A stretch of DNA of 64,000 nt. Origin: CADCTB01 sp963768975 (GTDB taxonomy: Bacteria; Actinomycetota; Acidimicrobiia; Acidimicrobiales; AC-14). Below are positions 55,498 to 62,891 of this stretch, in pieces. Made by a program: the position numbers and the translations under genes. The notes below the pieces were generated by a model. That model made no database searches. It was not told the origin of the DNA and saw only the letters and a program-made list of their open reading frames with translations. The stretch covers positions 1 through 64,000 of the forward strand of contig CAVYKB010000002.1 of assembly GCA_963768975.1 (NCBI GenBank), in the 5' to 3' direction. Each line of letters opens with the position of its first letter. Within the stretch, counting starts at the first letter, position 1.

Positions 55498-56148
55498 TCA
55501 TGTCCGCCCCAATAGCGCCTCGTCAGTGAGCGCCCGGGTGATCGCCTGCGCCTGGGAGGTGACGCGTAGCCGGGCGAAGATGCGGCTGCGGTGGGCCTCG
55601 ACGGTCTTCGATGAGATGCCAAGCTGGCGGGCGGTGCCCTTGGTGGTCAAGCCGTCGACCATGGCCTGGAGCACGGCCCGCTCCCGGGCAGTCAGGGAGA
55701 CGTCGCCTGTTCCGTCGCGCTGGCCTCGGCGGTGCCAGTGCTCGTCCAGGAGCAGCCGGGTGGCGGCAGGCGAGGCGTAGGCCTCGCCCGCAACCAGCAT
55801 CGACACCGCCGTCCTTAGGCTTGCCAGCGGGTCGCGCACGGTCACGAGGGCATCGACGCCGGCCCCCAGCGCGGCCCGGACGGCCGGCGACATCACCACG
55901 GGTGCCAGCAGCACCACCGCGGCGCCGGCCCGTCGCAGCGCCGCGACGGTGCCGGCGCCGGACAGCAGGTCGACCAGGACGGCAGGAACCGGCGCATCCG
56001 GCTCGGCGGCCGCCGCCACGATGGGGCCGGCGTCAGCCGTGGTCAGGAGATAGGGCACGGACGCCCCGGCGCAGCACCGCCGCCAGGCGTCGCCCACCAC
56101 CGGCCGCGCGGTGAGCGCCGCACCCCGGAAGCGGCGCCCGGTCGTCAT
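55498..56148 (-). CDS. LuxR-type transcriptional regulator coupled to the lasso cyclase gene
   Basis: The protein has 216 residues. The start ATG at 56146-56148 overlaps the stop of the cyclase gene (ATGA), so expression is coupled. The N-terminal receiver-like domain (VPAVLVDLLSGAGTVAALRR, AAVVLLAPVVMSPAVRAAL) lacks an obvious complete phosphorylation pocket. The HTH reads LTARERAVLQAMVDGLTTKG, ISSKTVEAHRSRIFARLRVT. It is a candidate cluster-specific regulator. The palindrome at 58117-58130 between cyclase and precursor genes resembles NarL-type half sites and could be its target (inference). Confidence 0.8.
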   Translation of the reverse strand: MTTGRRFRGAALTARPVVGDAWRRCCAGASVPYLLTTADAGPIVAAAAEPDAPVPAVLVDLLSGAGTVAALRRAGAAVVLLAPVVMSPAVRAALGAGVDALVTVRDPLASLRTAVSMLVAGEAYASPAATRLLLDEHWHRRGQRDGTGDVSLTARERAVLQAMVDGLTTKGTARQLGISSKTVEAHRSRIFARLRVTSQAQAITRALTDEALLGRT

Positions 56149-58082
56149 CGCCCGACGACGGCCGGGCCGCCGGCCCGCACCCGCCGCCCCCGCTCTTCGA
56201 ACCAGCGCAAGTAGCGGCTGAGGAACAGCGACCGGCTGAGGGCCACCTGGTAGCGGTTGACCACCTCGGTCTTTGCCATGCGGCTCCTGTCGGGCCACTC
56301 CGCCACGAGGCGCTCGAGCCGGTCGACGTCGATCACCTCACACGAGGCCGGGTGGGCCCGAATGGCGTCGAGCTCGTTGCGGATCTCGGCGCGCGCCGCC
56401 GTGAGCCGGTCGAACCAGTCGGGCTGCTGGGCTCCCGACGTCGGCCGGTCGACGATCTCCGCGGGCAGGACGTCGCGCATGGCGGCCCGGGCGACGGCCC
56501 TCCATTCCCCGTTGTGGCGCCGCCACCACTCCGGCTGCACGACGGCCGTCTCGACCAGCCGGCGATCAGCGGTCGGGTCCCGCACGTCTATGGCCCAGAG
56601 GGCCCGGAGGGCGGCGAACAGCTCCCCTTGGGCGGCACCGTTGAGGAACACTTGGCTCGTGTCCCGGCCTATCCCCTGCGGCTTCACCTCGCCCAACTCG
56701 GGGACCAGTGCCACCAGGTCCACTTCGGCCAGCCGGCCCGGAGCGACGGCCGTGGCCTCCGTCCATTGCGAGAGCAGGTCGGCTCCGGCGCGAGCCGCAC
56801 GCCGGCGCTTGAGCCCGGGGAACAGGTGCGCCAACAGGTCCCGCCGCAGCACGCCGGCGACATCGAGCTCAAAGGCGCGGGAGAAGGCCCTGACCTCGCG
56901 GGCGACCGACAGCATTCGCCCGCGCCGGGCCAGCTCGAGCAGCCACAGCGGCCCGTCGGCACTGAAGGCCAGGTTGCCAGCCGAGCCGCCGAGGAGGACG
57001 TCGATCCCGTCGTCGGCCGCCATCCGGTAGCAGGTCAGAACCCAGCTCATGTTCAGCGGGTTGCGGACCGGCGGCGAGCCCAGCTCCCACAGCGGCTCGT
57101 GGTGTCCGAAGAGCGTGTCGGGCCGCTCGTCGACGAAGCGCGACCGGAGGTTGGAGTAGCGCCGGCCCAGGGCCTCGACCGCGAACCGCTCGCTGGGGAT
57201 CCACCCCGGAGCGGTGTACCCCGACCAGCCCGTCGGCGGCACGGAGGTGTATGACACCAGCGACGCGGGGGCCAGCCGCTGGGCGGCCAGCGCGGCGACC
57301 GACGTGGAGTCGAGCCCGCCGCTGAGCATCACGCCGACCTGCCCGGCGCCGGCCAGCGCACCGCCGACGGCCTCCTCCAGCCGGCCGCGCAAGGCTGTGG
57401 CGTGGGCAGCCAGGGAGCCGGCGTCGACCGCTTTCTCCGCCGGCTTCCACCACCGCCAGGCGCGAGCGCCTTGCCCGTCGACCCACATCGCAGTGCCGGG
57501 GAGGACGGTACGCACGCCGCGGACGAAGGTCCGGTCGGTCGAGTACGCCAGGAGCATGACCTCCACCGCCCGGTCGAGGTCCAGTTCGTGGCCCACGCCT
57601 TCGAACCCGGTGAGCGCCAGGGCGGTGGTGGCGAAGGCGACCACACCGTCGCCTTGGTGCACGGCCAGGGTCCGGCCGCCCGAATGGTCCCGTGCCAGCA
57701 GGAGGCCGCCCCGCCGGCGATCGACCACGGCGATGGCGTACATCCCGGTGAGCTCGTCCAGCATCGACCGGCCCCACCGGAGGTAGGCGGCGAGGACGAG
57801 GCCGGCGTCTGGGGTCTGGGGTTCGGCGCCCAGCCGCGACGCCAGCTCGGCTCGCCGGTAGAGGTGGGCATCGACACAGGCGACCAGGGCACCGCCGCCG
57901 CCGATGGCCACCGCCGGCGTGCCCGCCGGGCGGTGCACGCTCAAGGCCACCCCGCACGCACCGGCGTCGCCGCTCCAGGTCTCGGCGTCCCCGTACGGCG
58001 CCAGCACCGCCTGCATCCCGGACAAATCGATGATGCCGGCCGACCCACCACCCCACCGGATGGCCCCGCACAACGCCGTCAC
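56145..58082 (-). CDS. Lasso peptide cyclase, asparagine-synthetase-like (LasC/McjC-type)
   Basis: The protein has 645 residues. The N-terminus MTALCGAIRWGGG lacks Cys at position 2, so there is no free amidotransferase Cys, as in lasso cyclases. An N-terminal Ntn-like domain (YLRWGRSMLDELTGMYAIAV, LLLARDHSGGRTLAVH) precedes the adenylating domain with VGVMLSGGLDSTSVAALAAQ and LLGGSAGNLAFSADGPLWLL. The C-terminal region contains VVQPEWWRRHNGEWRAVARA and SRMAKTEVVNRYQVALSRSL. In lasso biosynthesis this enzyme activates an Asp/Glu side chain and closes the ring onto the core's N-terminus. It is divergent from the precursor gene, with a shared 83-base promoter region. Context (precursor, RRE, kinase) supports this over AsnB. 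Confidence 0.85.
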   Translation of the reverse strand: MTALCGAIRWGGGSAGIIDLSGMQAVLAPYGDAETWSGDAGACGVALSVHRPAGTPAVAIGGGGALVACVDAHLYRRAELASRLGAEPQTPDAGLVLAAYLRWGRSMLDELTGMYAIAVVDRRRGGLLLARDHSGGRTLAVHQGDGVVAFATTALALTGFEGVGHELDLDRAVEVMLLAYSTDRTFVRGVRTVLPGTAMWVDGQGARAWRWWKPAEKAVDAGSLAAHATALRGRLEEAVGGALAGAGQVGVMLSGGLDSTSVAALAAQRLAPASLVSYTSVPPTGWSGYTAPGWIPSERFAVEALGRRYSNLRSRFVDERPDTLFGHHEPLWELGSPPVRNPLNMSWVLTCYRMAADDGIDVLLGGSAGNLAFSADGPLWLLELARRGRMLSVAREVRAFSRAFELDVAGVLRRDLLAHLFPGLKRRRAARAGADLLSQWTEATAVAPGRLAEVDLVALVPELGEVKPQGIGRDTSQVFLNGAAQGELFAALRALWAIDVRDPTADRRLVETAVVQPEWWRRHNGEWRAVARAAMRDVLPAEIVDRPTSGAQQPDWFDRLTAARAEIRNELDAIRAHPASCEVIDVDRLERLVAEWPDRSRMAKTEVVNRYQVALSRSLFLSRYLRWFEERGRRVRAGGPAVVGR

Positions 58083-58116
58083 TGTGCCTCCACTCCGTCG
58101 CCGTCCGGTCCCGAGT

Positions 58117-58130
58117 TACCCCTAAGGGTA
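58117..58130. promoter_or_regulatory. Palindrome in the cyclase/precursor divergent promoter region
   Basis: TACCC-CTAA-GGGTA is a perfect 5-bp inverted repeat around four bases. TACCCCT fits the NarL-type half-site consensus TACYYMT. It lies 36 bases before the precursor ATG and 35 bases from the cyclase ATG. It is a candidate operator for one of the two LuxR/NarL-type regulators nearby. Confidence 0.5.
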
Positions 58131-58165
58131 TTGCCATCAGCGGCAGGCGCGCGGAGGATGCGGTC

Positions 58166-58312
58166 ATGCACAACGACAACACCATCGACGAGCCATACGA
58201 GTCCCCGACCTTCGAGGTCGTCGGCACCCTGCAGGAGCTGACGAAGGCCGGCAACCTGTTCCCGTCCGACGACGGTGTCAACCGCGACACCGCGCAGCCC
58301 TTCGGCTCCTGA
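58166..58312 (+). CDS. Lasso peptide precursor (48 residues)
   Basis: Start ATG 58166 lies 8 bases after GGAGG (58153-58157). The leader carries the RRE-recognition pattern YxxPxΦxxxG (YESPTFEVVG, residues 11-20; Phe replaces the usual Leu) and ends LTK, with Thr at -2 as in known lasso leaders. The predicted 21-residue core begins AGNLFPSDD and ends QPFGS. Ala1 would be joined to Asp8 or Asp9, giving an 8- or 9-membered ring. The C-terminal Ser fits phosphorylation by the kinase encoded next. This is probably the true product of the cluster. The length and features agree with known precursors; no homologue is known to me. Confidence 0.85.
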   Translation: MHNDNTIDEPYESPTFEVVGTLQELTKAGNLFPSDDGVNRDTAQPFGS

Positions 58313-58457
58313 GGTTGGTGCCCTGCTCGACGTGGGGCAGCGAGCACGATCACGCACTCGGGCCGAAGGCCGTCGCGCCCGATCGCACCTCAGCGCCCGG
58401 GATTACGCTTCCCGATGTCATGCCTGCCGGCGGTCGCCTCGCTCTCGCCGTGCCCGG

Positions 58458-59432
58458 TTGAGCGTCCTGACGGCGCAGCCGGCGCACACGTGCCGGCTGC
58501 ACGGCCTTGATGTCGCCGCGCCCTTCATGCTCGGCCACGCCGCTCCCGAAGCAGCGGTGCCCGAGATACGGATCACCGTTGACCATCGCCGGGTCGCAGC
58601 CGGGGACGGGCGGGCCAGCGCCGGCCGGTTGGTCGCCGGCCAGTCGCCCGGCCGCCCCGACTACGAGCTCCGTGACCTCGGGCCGGCGGGCTACCTCTAC
58701 AAGATCCGCGACTTCGTCCAGATCTACATCGCCGCCGATCAGGGTTCCTTGCACTGCCGCCTGCTAGCCGGCGCATCCGAGAGCATGCTGCCCGTCATGC
58801 TGGGCGGCCACGTGCTGGCCACGCTCATGCTCCTGCGGGGCCAGCTCGTGCTCCACGCCAGTGCGGTGGAGGCCGGAGGCTTCGCCTACGCCTTCGTCGG
58901 CCACTCCGGCGCCGGCAAGTCCACCCTGGCCGCGCTGGCGTGCCGGTCCGGCGCCCGGTTGGTGACCGACGACGTGCTCCGGGTCGAGCCGGAAGGAACG
59001 ATGGCCACCTGCTTCCGGGGCGGGTCGTTCCTTCGCCTCCGGCCCGAGTCCAAGGCCTTGGCAGGAGCAGAGGACGGGACCTCCGCCGGTATGTCCGCCG
59101 ACGGTCGCCACCTCGTGGCCTCGCCGCCGACGACAGCCGACCGCCTCCCCCTGGCCGGCATCTTCGTCCCCTGCCGTCGGGAGCCCGCCGACCCCTTGGC
59201 CAGGACGACGTTGGACCCCAAGGCGGCCCTCCTCACCCTCCTTCAGTTCCCGCGGGTCCTCAACTGGACCGACCCGCAGACATCCGCTGAGCATTTCGAC
59301 AAGCTGGCCAGCGTGGTCCAGCACGTGCCCGTGCACTGCATGGACGTCCCGTGGGGCCGCCCGATCGAGGAGCCGTGGATCGACCGATTCTTTTCGCTCC
59401 TCTTCGACCCGTCCCCCGGCGTGCTGGGTTGA
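58458..59432 (+). CDS. HPr-kinase-like lasso peptide kinase (ThcoK/PadeK-type)
   Basis: The protein has about 324 residues. The start TTG 58458 (LSVLTAQPAHTCRLHGLDVA) is uncertain, and the frame stays open upstream. The HprK fold is clear: VLHASAVEAGGFAYAFVGHS, P-loop GHSGAGKSTLAALAC and LVTDDVLRVEPEGTM with the Asp pair. Homologues ThcoK and PadeK phosphorylate the C-terminal Ser of lasso precursors (established), and the precursor here ends in Ser. The C-terminal ~90 residues (LLTLLQFPRVLNWTDPQTSA) are helical. It follows the precursor by about 145 bases and precedes the RRE gene, so a single transcript is likely. Confidence 0.8.
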   Translation: MSVLTAQPAHTCRLHGLDVAAPFMLGHAAPEAAVPEIRITVDHRRVAAGDGRASAGRLVAGQSPGRPDYELRDLGPAGYLYKIRDFVQIYIAADQGSLHCRLLAGASESMLPVMLGGHVLATLMLLRGQLVLHASAVEAGGFAYAFVGHSGAGKSTLAALACRSGARLVTDDVLRVEPEGTMATCFRGGSFLRLRPESKALAGAEDGTSAGMSADGRHLVASPPTTADRLPLAGIFVPCRREPADPLARTTLDPKAALLTLLQFPRVLNWTDPQTSAEHFDKLASVVQHVPVHCMDVPWGRPIEEPWIDRFFSLLFDPSPGVLG

Positions 59433-59496
59433 CTTGGCCCGGAACGTTCGCACGGAGCACGCGTTCAGCTACCGTCTCGCCGTGCCGGCTGGGGAT

Positions 59497-59775
59497 ATGT
59501 TCGTGCGGATCCGCCAGAAACACGTCACCTGGCGTGAGATCGACGGGGTTGTCATCGCCCTGGATCTCTCGTCGTCCACGTACTTCACCACGAACCGCAC
59601 CGGACGCGTCCTCTGGACGGCGATGGTCGGGGGGGCGACGATCGACGAGCTCGTCTCCCTGCTCGAGTCGTCCTTCGGGATCTCCCGCCAGCGGGCCACC
59701 GATGACGTCATGGCCTTCGTGAAACTCGTCGGTGCCAACAACCTGCTCGAGCCAGTCCAGACGACCCCCCACTAG
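59497..59775 (+). CDS. PqqD-like RRE protein (lasso B1-type)
   Basis: The protein has 92 residues. Start ATG 59497 (MFVRIRQKHVTWREID) matches the length of free-standing RRE proteins; GTG 59482 and a TTG at 59434, directly after the kinase stop, are alternatives. The fold is PqqD-like: VIALDLSSSTYFTTNRTGRV, LWTAMVGGATIDELVSLLES and QRATDDVMAFVKLVGANNLL. In lasso systems the RRE binds the leader YxxP motif and presents it to the peptidase. The expected peptidase (B2) does not follow; the next gene is a small membrane protein. Confidence 0.8.
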   Translation: MFVRIRQKHVTWREIDGVVIALDLSSSTYFTTNRTGRVLWTAMVGGATIDELVSLLESSFGISRQRATDDVMAFVKLVGANNLLEPVQTTPH

Positions 59776-59888
59776 CGGCTGCCGGGGCGCCCGCTCGCCC
59801 TCCTGCCGATTTGTCCGTTACTACGGGAGTGACAGTTTTGTCGTATCCTCGGAGGGGCCGGAACGAATACGCCTGGGAGGAGGGACCG

Positions 59889-60197
59889 GTGAGCAGGATG
59901 GGGGAGGTCATAGAGCGCGCGAGGTGGCTCCGCACCGGCTGCCGCCGGCCGGTGGTCTGGGCCCCGCTCGTTGCGCTCCTCGTACTGACAGGGACTTTGG
60001 CCCAGGTGGCGGCGCCGTGGCCCGAGGGTCCGATCCTCGTGACACTCACGGGCACTGGTCCGCACGGCATCGCCCTCTCGGACATCGTCGTCCTGGTCGT
60101 GGTCGGCCTCGTCAGTGCCGTCTGGCTGTGGGTTGTCTCCTCCCCACGCCAAGCCGACGCTCGCCAGGCCCTCGGCACCCTCGATCGGCGCACGTGA
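59889..60197 (+). CDS. Small two-helix membrane protein next to the lasso genes
   Basis: The protein has 102 residues. Start GTG 59889 lies after a strong GGGAGGAGGG. Two membrane segments (VVWAPLVALLVLTGTLAQVA and IALSDIVVLVVVGLVSAVWL) flank a short extracellular loop (PWPEGPILVTLTGTGPHG). There is no catalytic Cys-His pattern, so it is not a lasso B2 peptidase. It could be an immunity, export or unrelated protein. The 113-base gap before it may contain its own promoter. Confidence 0.6.
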   Translation: MSRMGEVIERARWLRTGCRRPVVWAPLVALLVLTGTLAQVAAPWPEGPILVTLTGTGPHGIALSDIVVLVVVGLVSAVWLWVVSSPRQADARQALGTLDRRT

Positions 60198-60507
60198 GCG
60201 GATGACGTCCGTCATCGTCACCGGCGGCGCCGGCTCATCAGATCGAACACAGTCGACGAGCGCAGGATCTCCCGGTTCTCGCGCATGGAGGTTTCGTGAA
60301 TGCCATGTCCTCTGACCGCGCGAGCCCGCCAGTCCCTCGCGATAGCGCTGCCCGGCTGTGTTGGCTTCCGTTTCTGTAGACCACGTGGGGCACCCCGGAT
60401 TCAGTGATGACGCGGGCCCATGGCCGGGCCCGCACGTGCCTAGACATCGAGCGGATGATTCTCCTACGCCGCATCATGGCGAGTCCTCCGCAGCAACGGG
60501 GCATCCG
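60198..60507 (+). other. Scar region with truncated epimerase start and hairpin
   Basis: ATG 60202 opens MTSVIVTGGAG, the typical start of NAD-dependent epimerase/dehydratase enzymes, and then loses similarity at once. From about 60233 another frame reads LIRSNTVDERRISRFSRMEV and stops, like the end of a different protein. A GC hairpin (GCGGGCCC-ATGGCC-GGGCCCGC, 60412-60433) follows. This looks like a gene-loss or recombination junction. Confidence 0.45.
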
Positions 60508-61701
60508 ATGAGGGTTTTGCTCGTCCACAACCGGTACCGGTCGTCGTCCCCGAGTGGTGAGGACCGAGTCGTGGATCAGGAGGGAGAAGCGCTCGCAGCT
60601 GCGGGCTATATCGTCGAACGGTTCGAGCGCTCCAGCGACGAGATCGCCGATCGATCGACACTCGGACGCGCTGCCGTGCCCGCCCAGCTGGTTTGGAGCC
60701 AGGGAACGCGACGCTCGTTGATGCGGACCTTGCGAGTGTTCCAACCTGCCGTTGTCCACGTGCACAATACGTTTCCGCTGTTGAGCGCCTCAGTGCTGTA
60801 CGCGTGCAGGGCCGAAAACGTCCCGGTCGTAGCGACACTCCACAATTACCGGCTGGTGTGCCCGAGCGGAACATTGTTCCGCAATGGACTGGTCTGCCAT
60901 GACTGCATTGGTCGCTTCCCGCTGCCGGGCGTGCGCCATGGCTGCTACCGGAACTCCGTTCTTGCCACGATCCCGATGGCCGCGGCCCTGGTCGCCCACA
61001 AAACGGCGTGGCGCACGATGGTCTCTGCGTACGTGTTCATCTCGCAATGGCAACGCGATCTCATGGCCGCGGACCGCCTCCCCGCTGAGCGACTGTTCGT
61101 CAAGCCCAACTTCGTTCCGTCCTCCCCGTCCGCTGCAGTCGCGCCCAGGAATCGAGTTGTCTACGCCGGCCGTCTGACGGAGGAGAAGGGGGTGCGTCTG
61201 TTGATGGAAGCTTGGGACCGCTACATCACTTTCGCGGACCCAGCCCGGCTCGAACTGTGGGTGGCGGGCGCTGGGCCCCTGGAAGGAGAAGTCGCCACTT
61301 GGGCCGCCCTGCGCTCGTCAGTGCGGTGGGTCGGGAGGCTCGGCCAGGAGGAGTGTCTGACGTTGGTGGCGGGCGCGAGTGCCGTCGTGGTCCCGTCGCA
61401 ATGGGAAGAGACCTTTGGGCTTGTCGCTGTGGAGGCAATGGCCGCCGGCGTAGCGCCTATTGCCTCTGCGCACGGATCCTTCCCCGAGATCATCACTGAC
61501 GGCGTCGACGGCGTGCTATTCGAGCCGGGGAACGCCGATTCTTTGGCGAAAGCGATTGCCGATCTACAGGCAGAGCCCGAGCGACACGCGGCGCTGGGAC
61601 GAGCCGGCCGTGACAACTATGAAAAGCGCTTTAGCGCGGAGGCGAACATCGAGGAACTGACTCGGATATACGAATTCGCAATCAAGCATCAGGTTCGCTG
61701 A
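60508..61701 (+). CDS. Family 4 glycosyltransferase
   Basis: This 397-residue protein starts at ATG 60508 (MRVLLVHNRYRSSSPSGEDR). The GT-B fold has an acceptor half with VVHVHNTFPLLSASVLYACR and VVATLHNYRLVCPSGTLFRN, with conserved Cys (CHDCIG). The donor half contains RVVYAGRLTEEKGVRLLMEA, LWVAGAGPL and SQWEETFGLVAVEAMAAGVA, with the E(x7)E motif. It is likely to build a surface glycan with the adjacent methyltransferase and flippase. It starts the lower-G+C segment. Confidence 0.88.
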   Translation: MRVLLVHNRYRSSSPSGEDRVVDQEGEALAAAGYIVERFERSSDEIADRSTLGRAAVPAQLVWSQGTRRSLMRTLRVFQPAVVHVHNTFPLLSASVLYACRAENVPVVATLHNYRLVCPSGTLFRNGLVCHDCIGRFPLPGVRHGCYRNSVLATIPMAAALVAHKTAWRTMVSAYVFISQWQRDLMAADRLPAERLFVKPNFVPSSPSAAVAPRNRVVYAGRLTEEKGVRLLMEAWDRYITFADPARLELWVAGAGPLEGEVATWAALRSSVRWVGRLGQEECLTLVAGASAVVVPSQWEETFGLVAVEAMAAGVAPIASAHGSFPEIITDGVDGVLFEPGNADSLAKAIADLQAEPERHAALGRAGRDNYEKRFSAEANIEELTRIYEFAIKHQVR

Positions 61702-61712
61702 GTCGTCGCCAG

Positions 61713-62657
61713 GTGGATAGTGTGCCCACCATCGGCCCGGGTTCCTCGGATGCACGGCCCTCTCCGCGAGCGGAGTTCCCGCTACATTCCTTCAGAATGC
61801 AGTCGCTGCAGCAGGCAGCGCATGGAGCGACACACGACTACCGAGCGGGAAGCCCTCACCTAAAACACTGGCGACTCTACGATCGACTCGTCTCACTCGT
61901 GCGGGTCGAGATCGACGCGATCAGGTCGAAGGGGCTACCCCTTACCGTGTTAGAGGTGGGCGCAGGACATGGAGGCTTCACCGAACCGATGCTCGCGCTG
62001 GGATGTTCCGTCAAGGCAACTGAGATGTCGAAGCCTTCACTGGCAGTGTTGACTGAACGGTACAGATCGAATCCGAAGTTTGCCGCAGTATTTGACGCAG
62101 ACGGATCCCTGACTGTTGTCGGCAACGAGATGTTCTCGGTGGTGATTTGTGCATCGGTTTTGCACCACATCCCTGATTATCGAATGTTTCTCGACTCGTG
62201 CATAACGAAACACTTGGCTCCAGGCGGAGCACTAATCACTCTGCAGGATCCCCTGTGGTACGCTGGTCTCAGGCCGAGCGATGTATGGTTGAGTCAGATC
62301 AGCTACTTCGCATGGCGCATCACTCTAGGCGAGTATGCTCAGGGCGTTAGCACCCGGTTACGGCGTATCAGCGGACGCTACGATGAACAGAACCCGCTCG
62401 ATATGGTCGAGTACCACGTCGTTCGAAGCGGAGTGAATCATCGCGAGGTTCTGGTCGATCTGACTCCACGATTCGACAGCGTGCGACTGGTCCCCTACTG
62501 GTCTACCCAGTCCGGCCTGTTCCAAAGGTTGGGCGAGTCGCTCCGTAGGACAAACAGCTTCGCCCTGGTGGCTCGGGGCTTTCGCCGAGACACCCCGTGT
62601 GCTGTCACAGTAGAGGCTCCCGCCTCCGATCCGACGTGGTTGGGCTCTCCGGAATGA
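61713..62657 (+). CDS. Class I SAM-dependent methyltransferase
   Basis: The protein has up to 314 residues. GTG 61713 is taken as start; ATG 61797 (MQSLQQAAHGATHDYRAGSP) is an alternative. SAM-binding motif I is LTVLEVGAGHGGFTEPMLAL, followed by ATEMSKPSLAVL, FSVVICASVLHHIPDYRMFL and LAPGGALITLQDPLWY. It is probably an O- or C-methyltransferase of a sugar. Codon use differs from the main genome, including a TTA Leu codon at 61950-61952. It follows the GT4 gene by 11 bases. Confidence 0.85.
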   Translation: MDSVPTIGPGSSDARPSPRAEFPLHSFRMQSLQQAAHGATHDYRAGSPHLKHWRLYDRLVSLVRVEIDAIRSKGLPLTVLEVGAGHGGFTEPMLALGCSVKATEMSKPSLAVLTERYRSNPKFAAVFDADGSLTVVGNEMFSVVICASVLHHIPDYRMFLDSCITKHLAPGGALITLQDPLWYAGLRPSDVWLSQISYFAWRITLGEYAQGVSTRLRRISGRYDEQNPLDMVEYHVVRSGVNHREVLVDLTPRFDSVRLVPYWSTQSGLFQRLGESLRRTNSFALVARGFRRDTPCAVTVEAPASDPTWLGSPE

Positions 62658-62891
62658 CGCATCGGCCGAACCCCCGATCTTCACGCCCTGCGCCCCACGC
62701 CAGCAAGTGCGTACGAGCACCGATCGGCGGTGCGGGCCGGTATCTGGTGCTGGTCCGGTGCAGGGCCGGCGCCGTCTGGATGACAATTGCTGGCACGGCG
62801 GGACCTGCCGGCACGGCGGCACGGCCGGCACCCGCCCCCGCGCCGTGTGGGCAATCGTAGTAGTTCTTGGCCACATTGGGGATGTAACCGG

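Noticed and set aside
56145..58082. A second true asparagine synthetase
   Set aside because: The N-terminus lacks the Cys2 needed for glutamine hydrolysis, and the neighbours are lasso genes; the bona fide AsnB is at 50162-52102.
62605..62874. Minus-strand ORF of 89 residues rich in Ala/Gly/Pro
   Set aside because: Composition follows short GGCACGGC-type repeats, it overlaps the methyltransferase end, and no motif is present.
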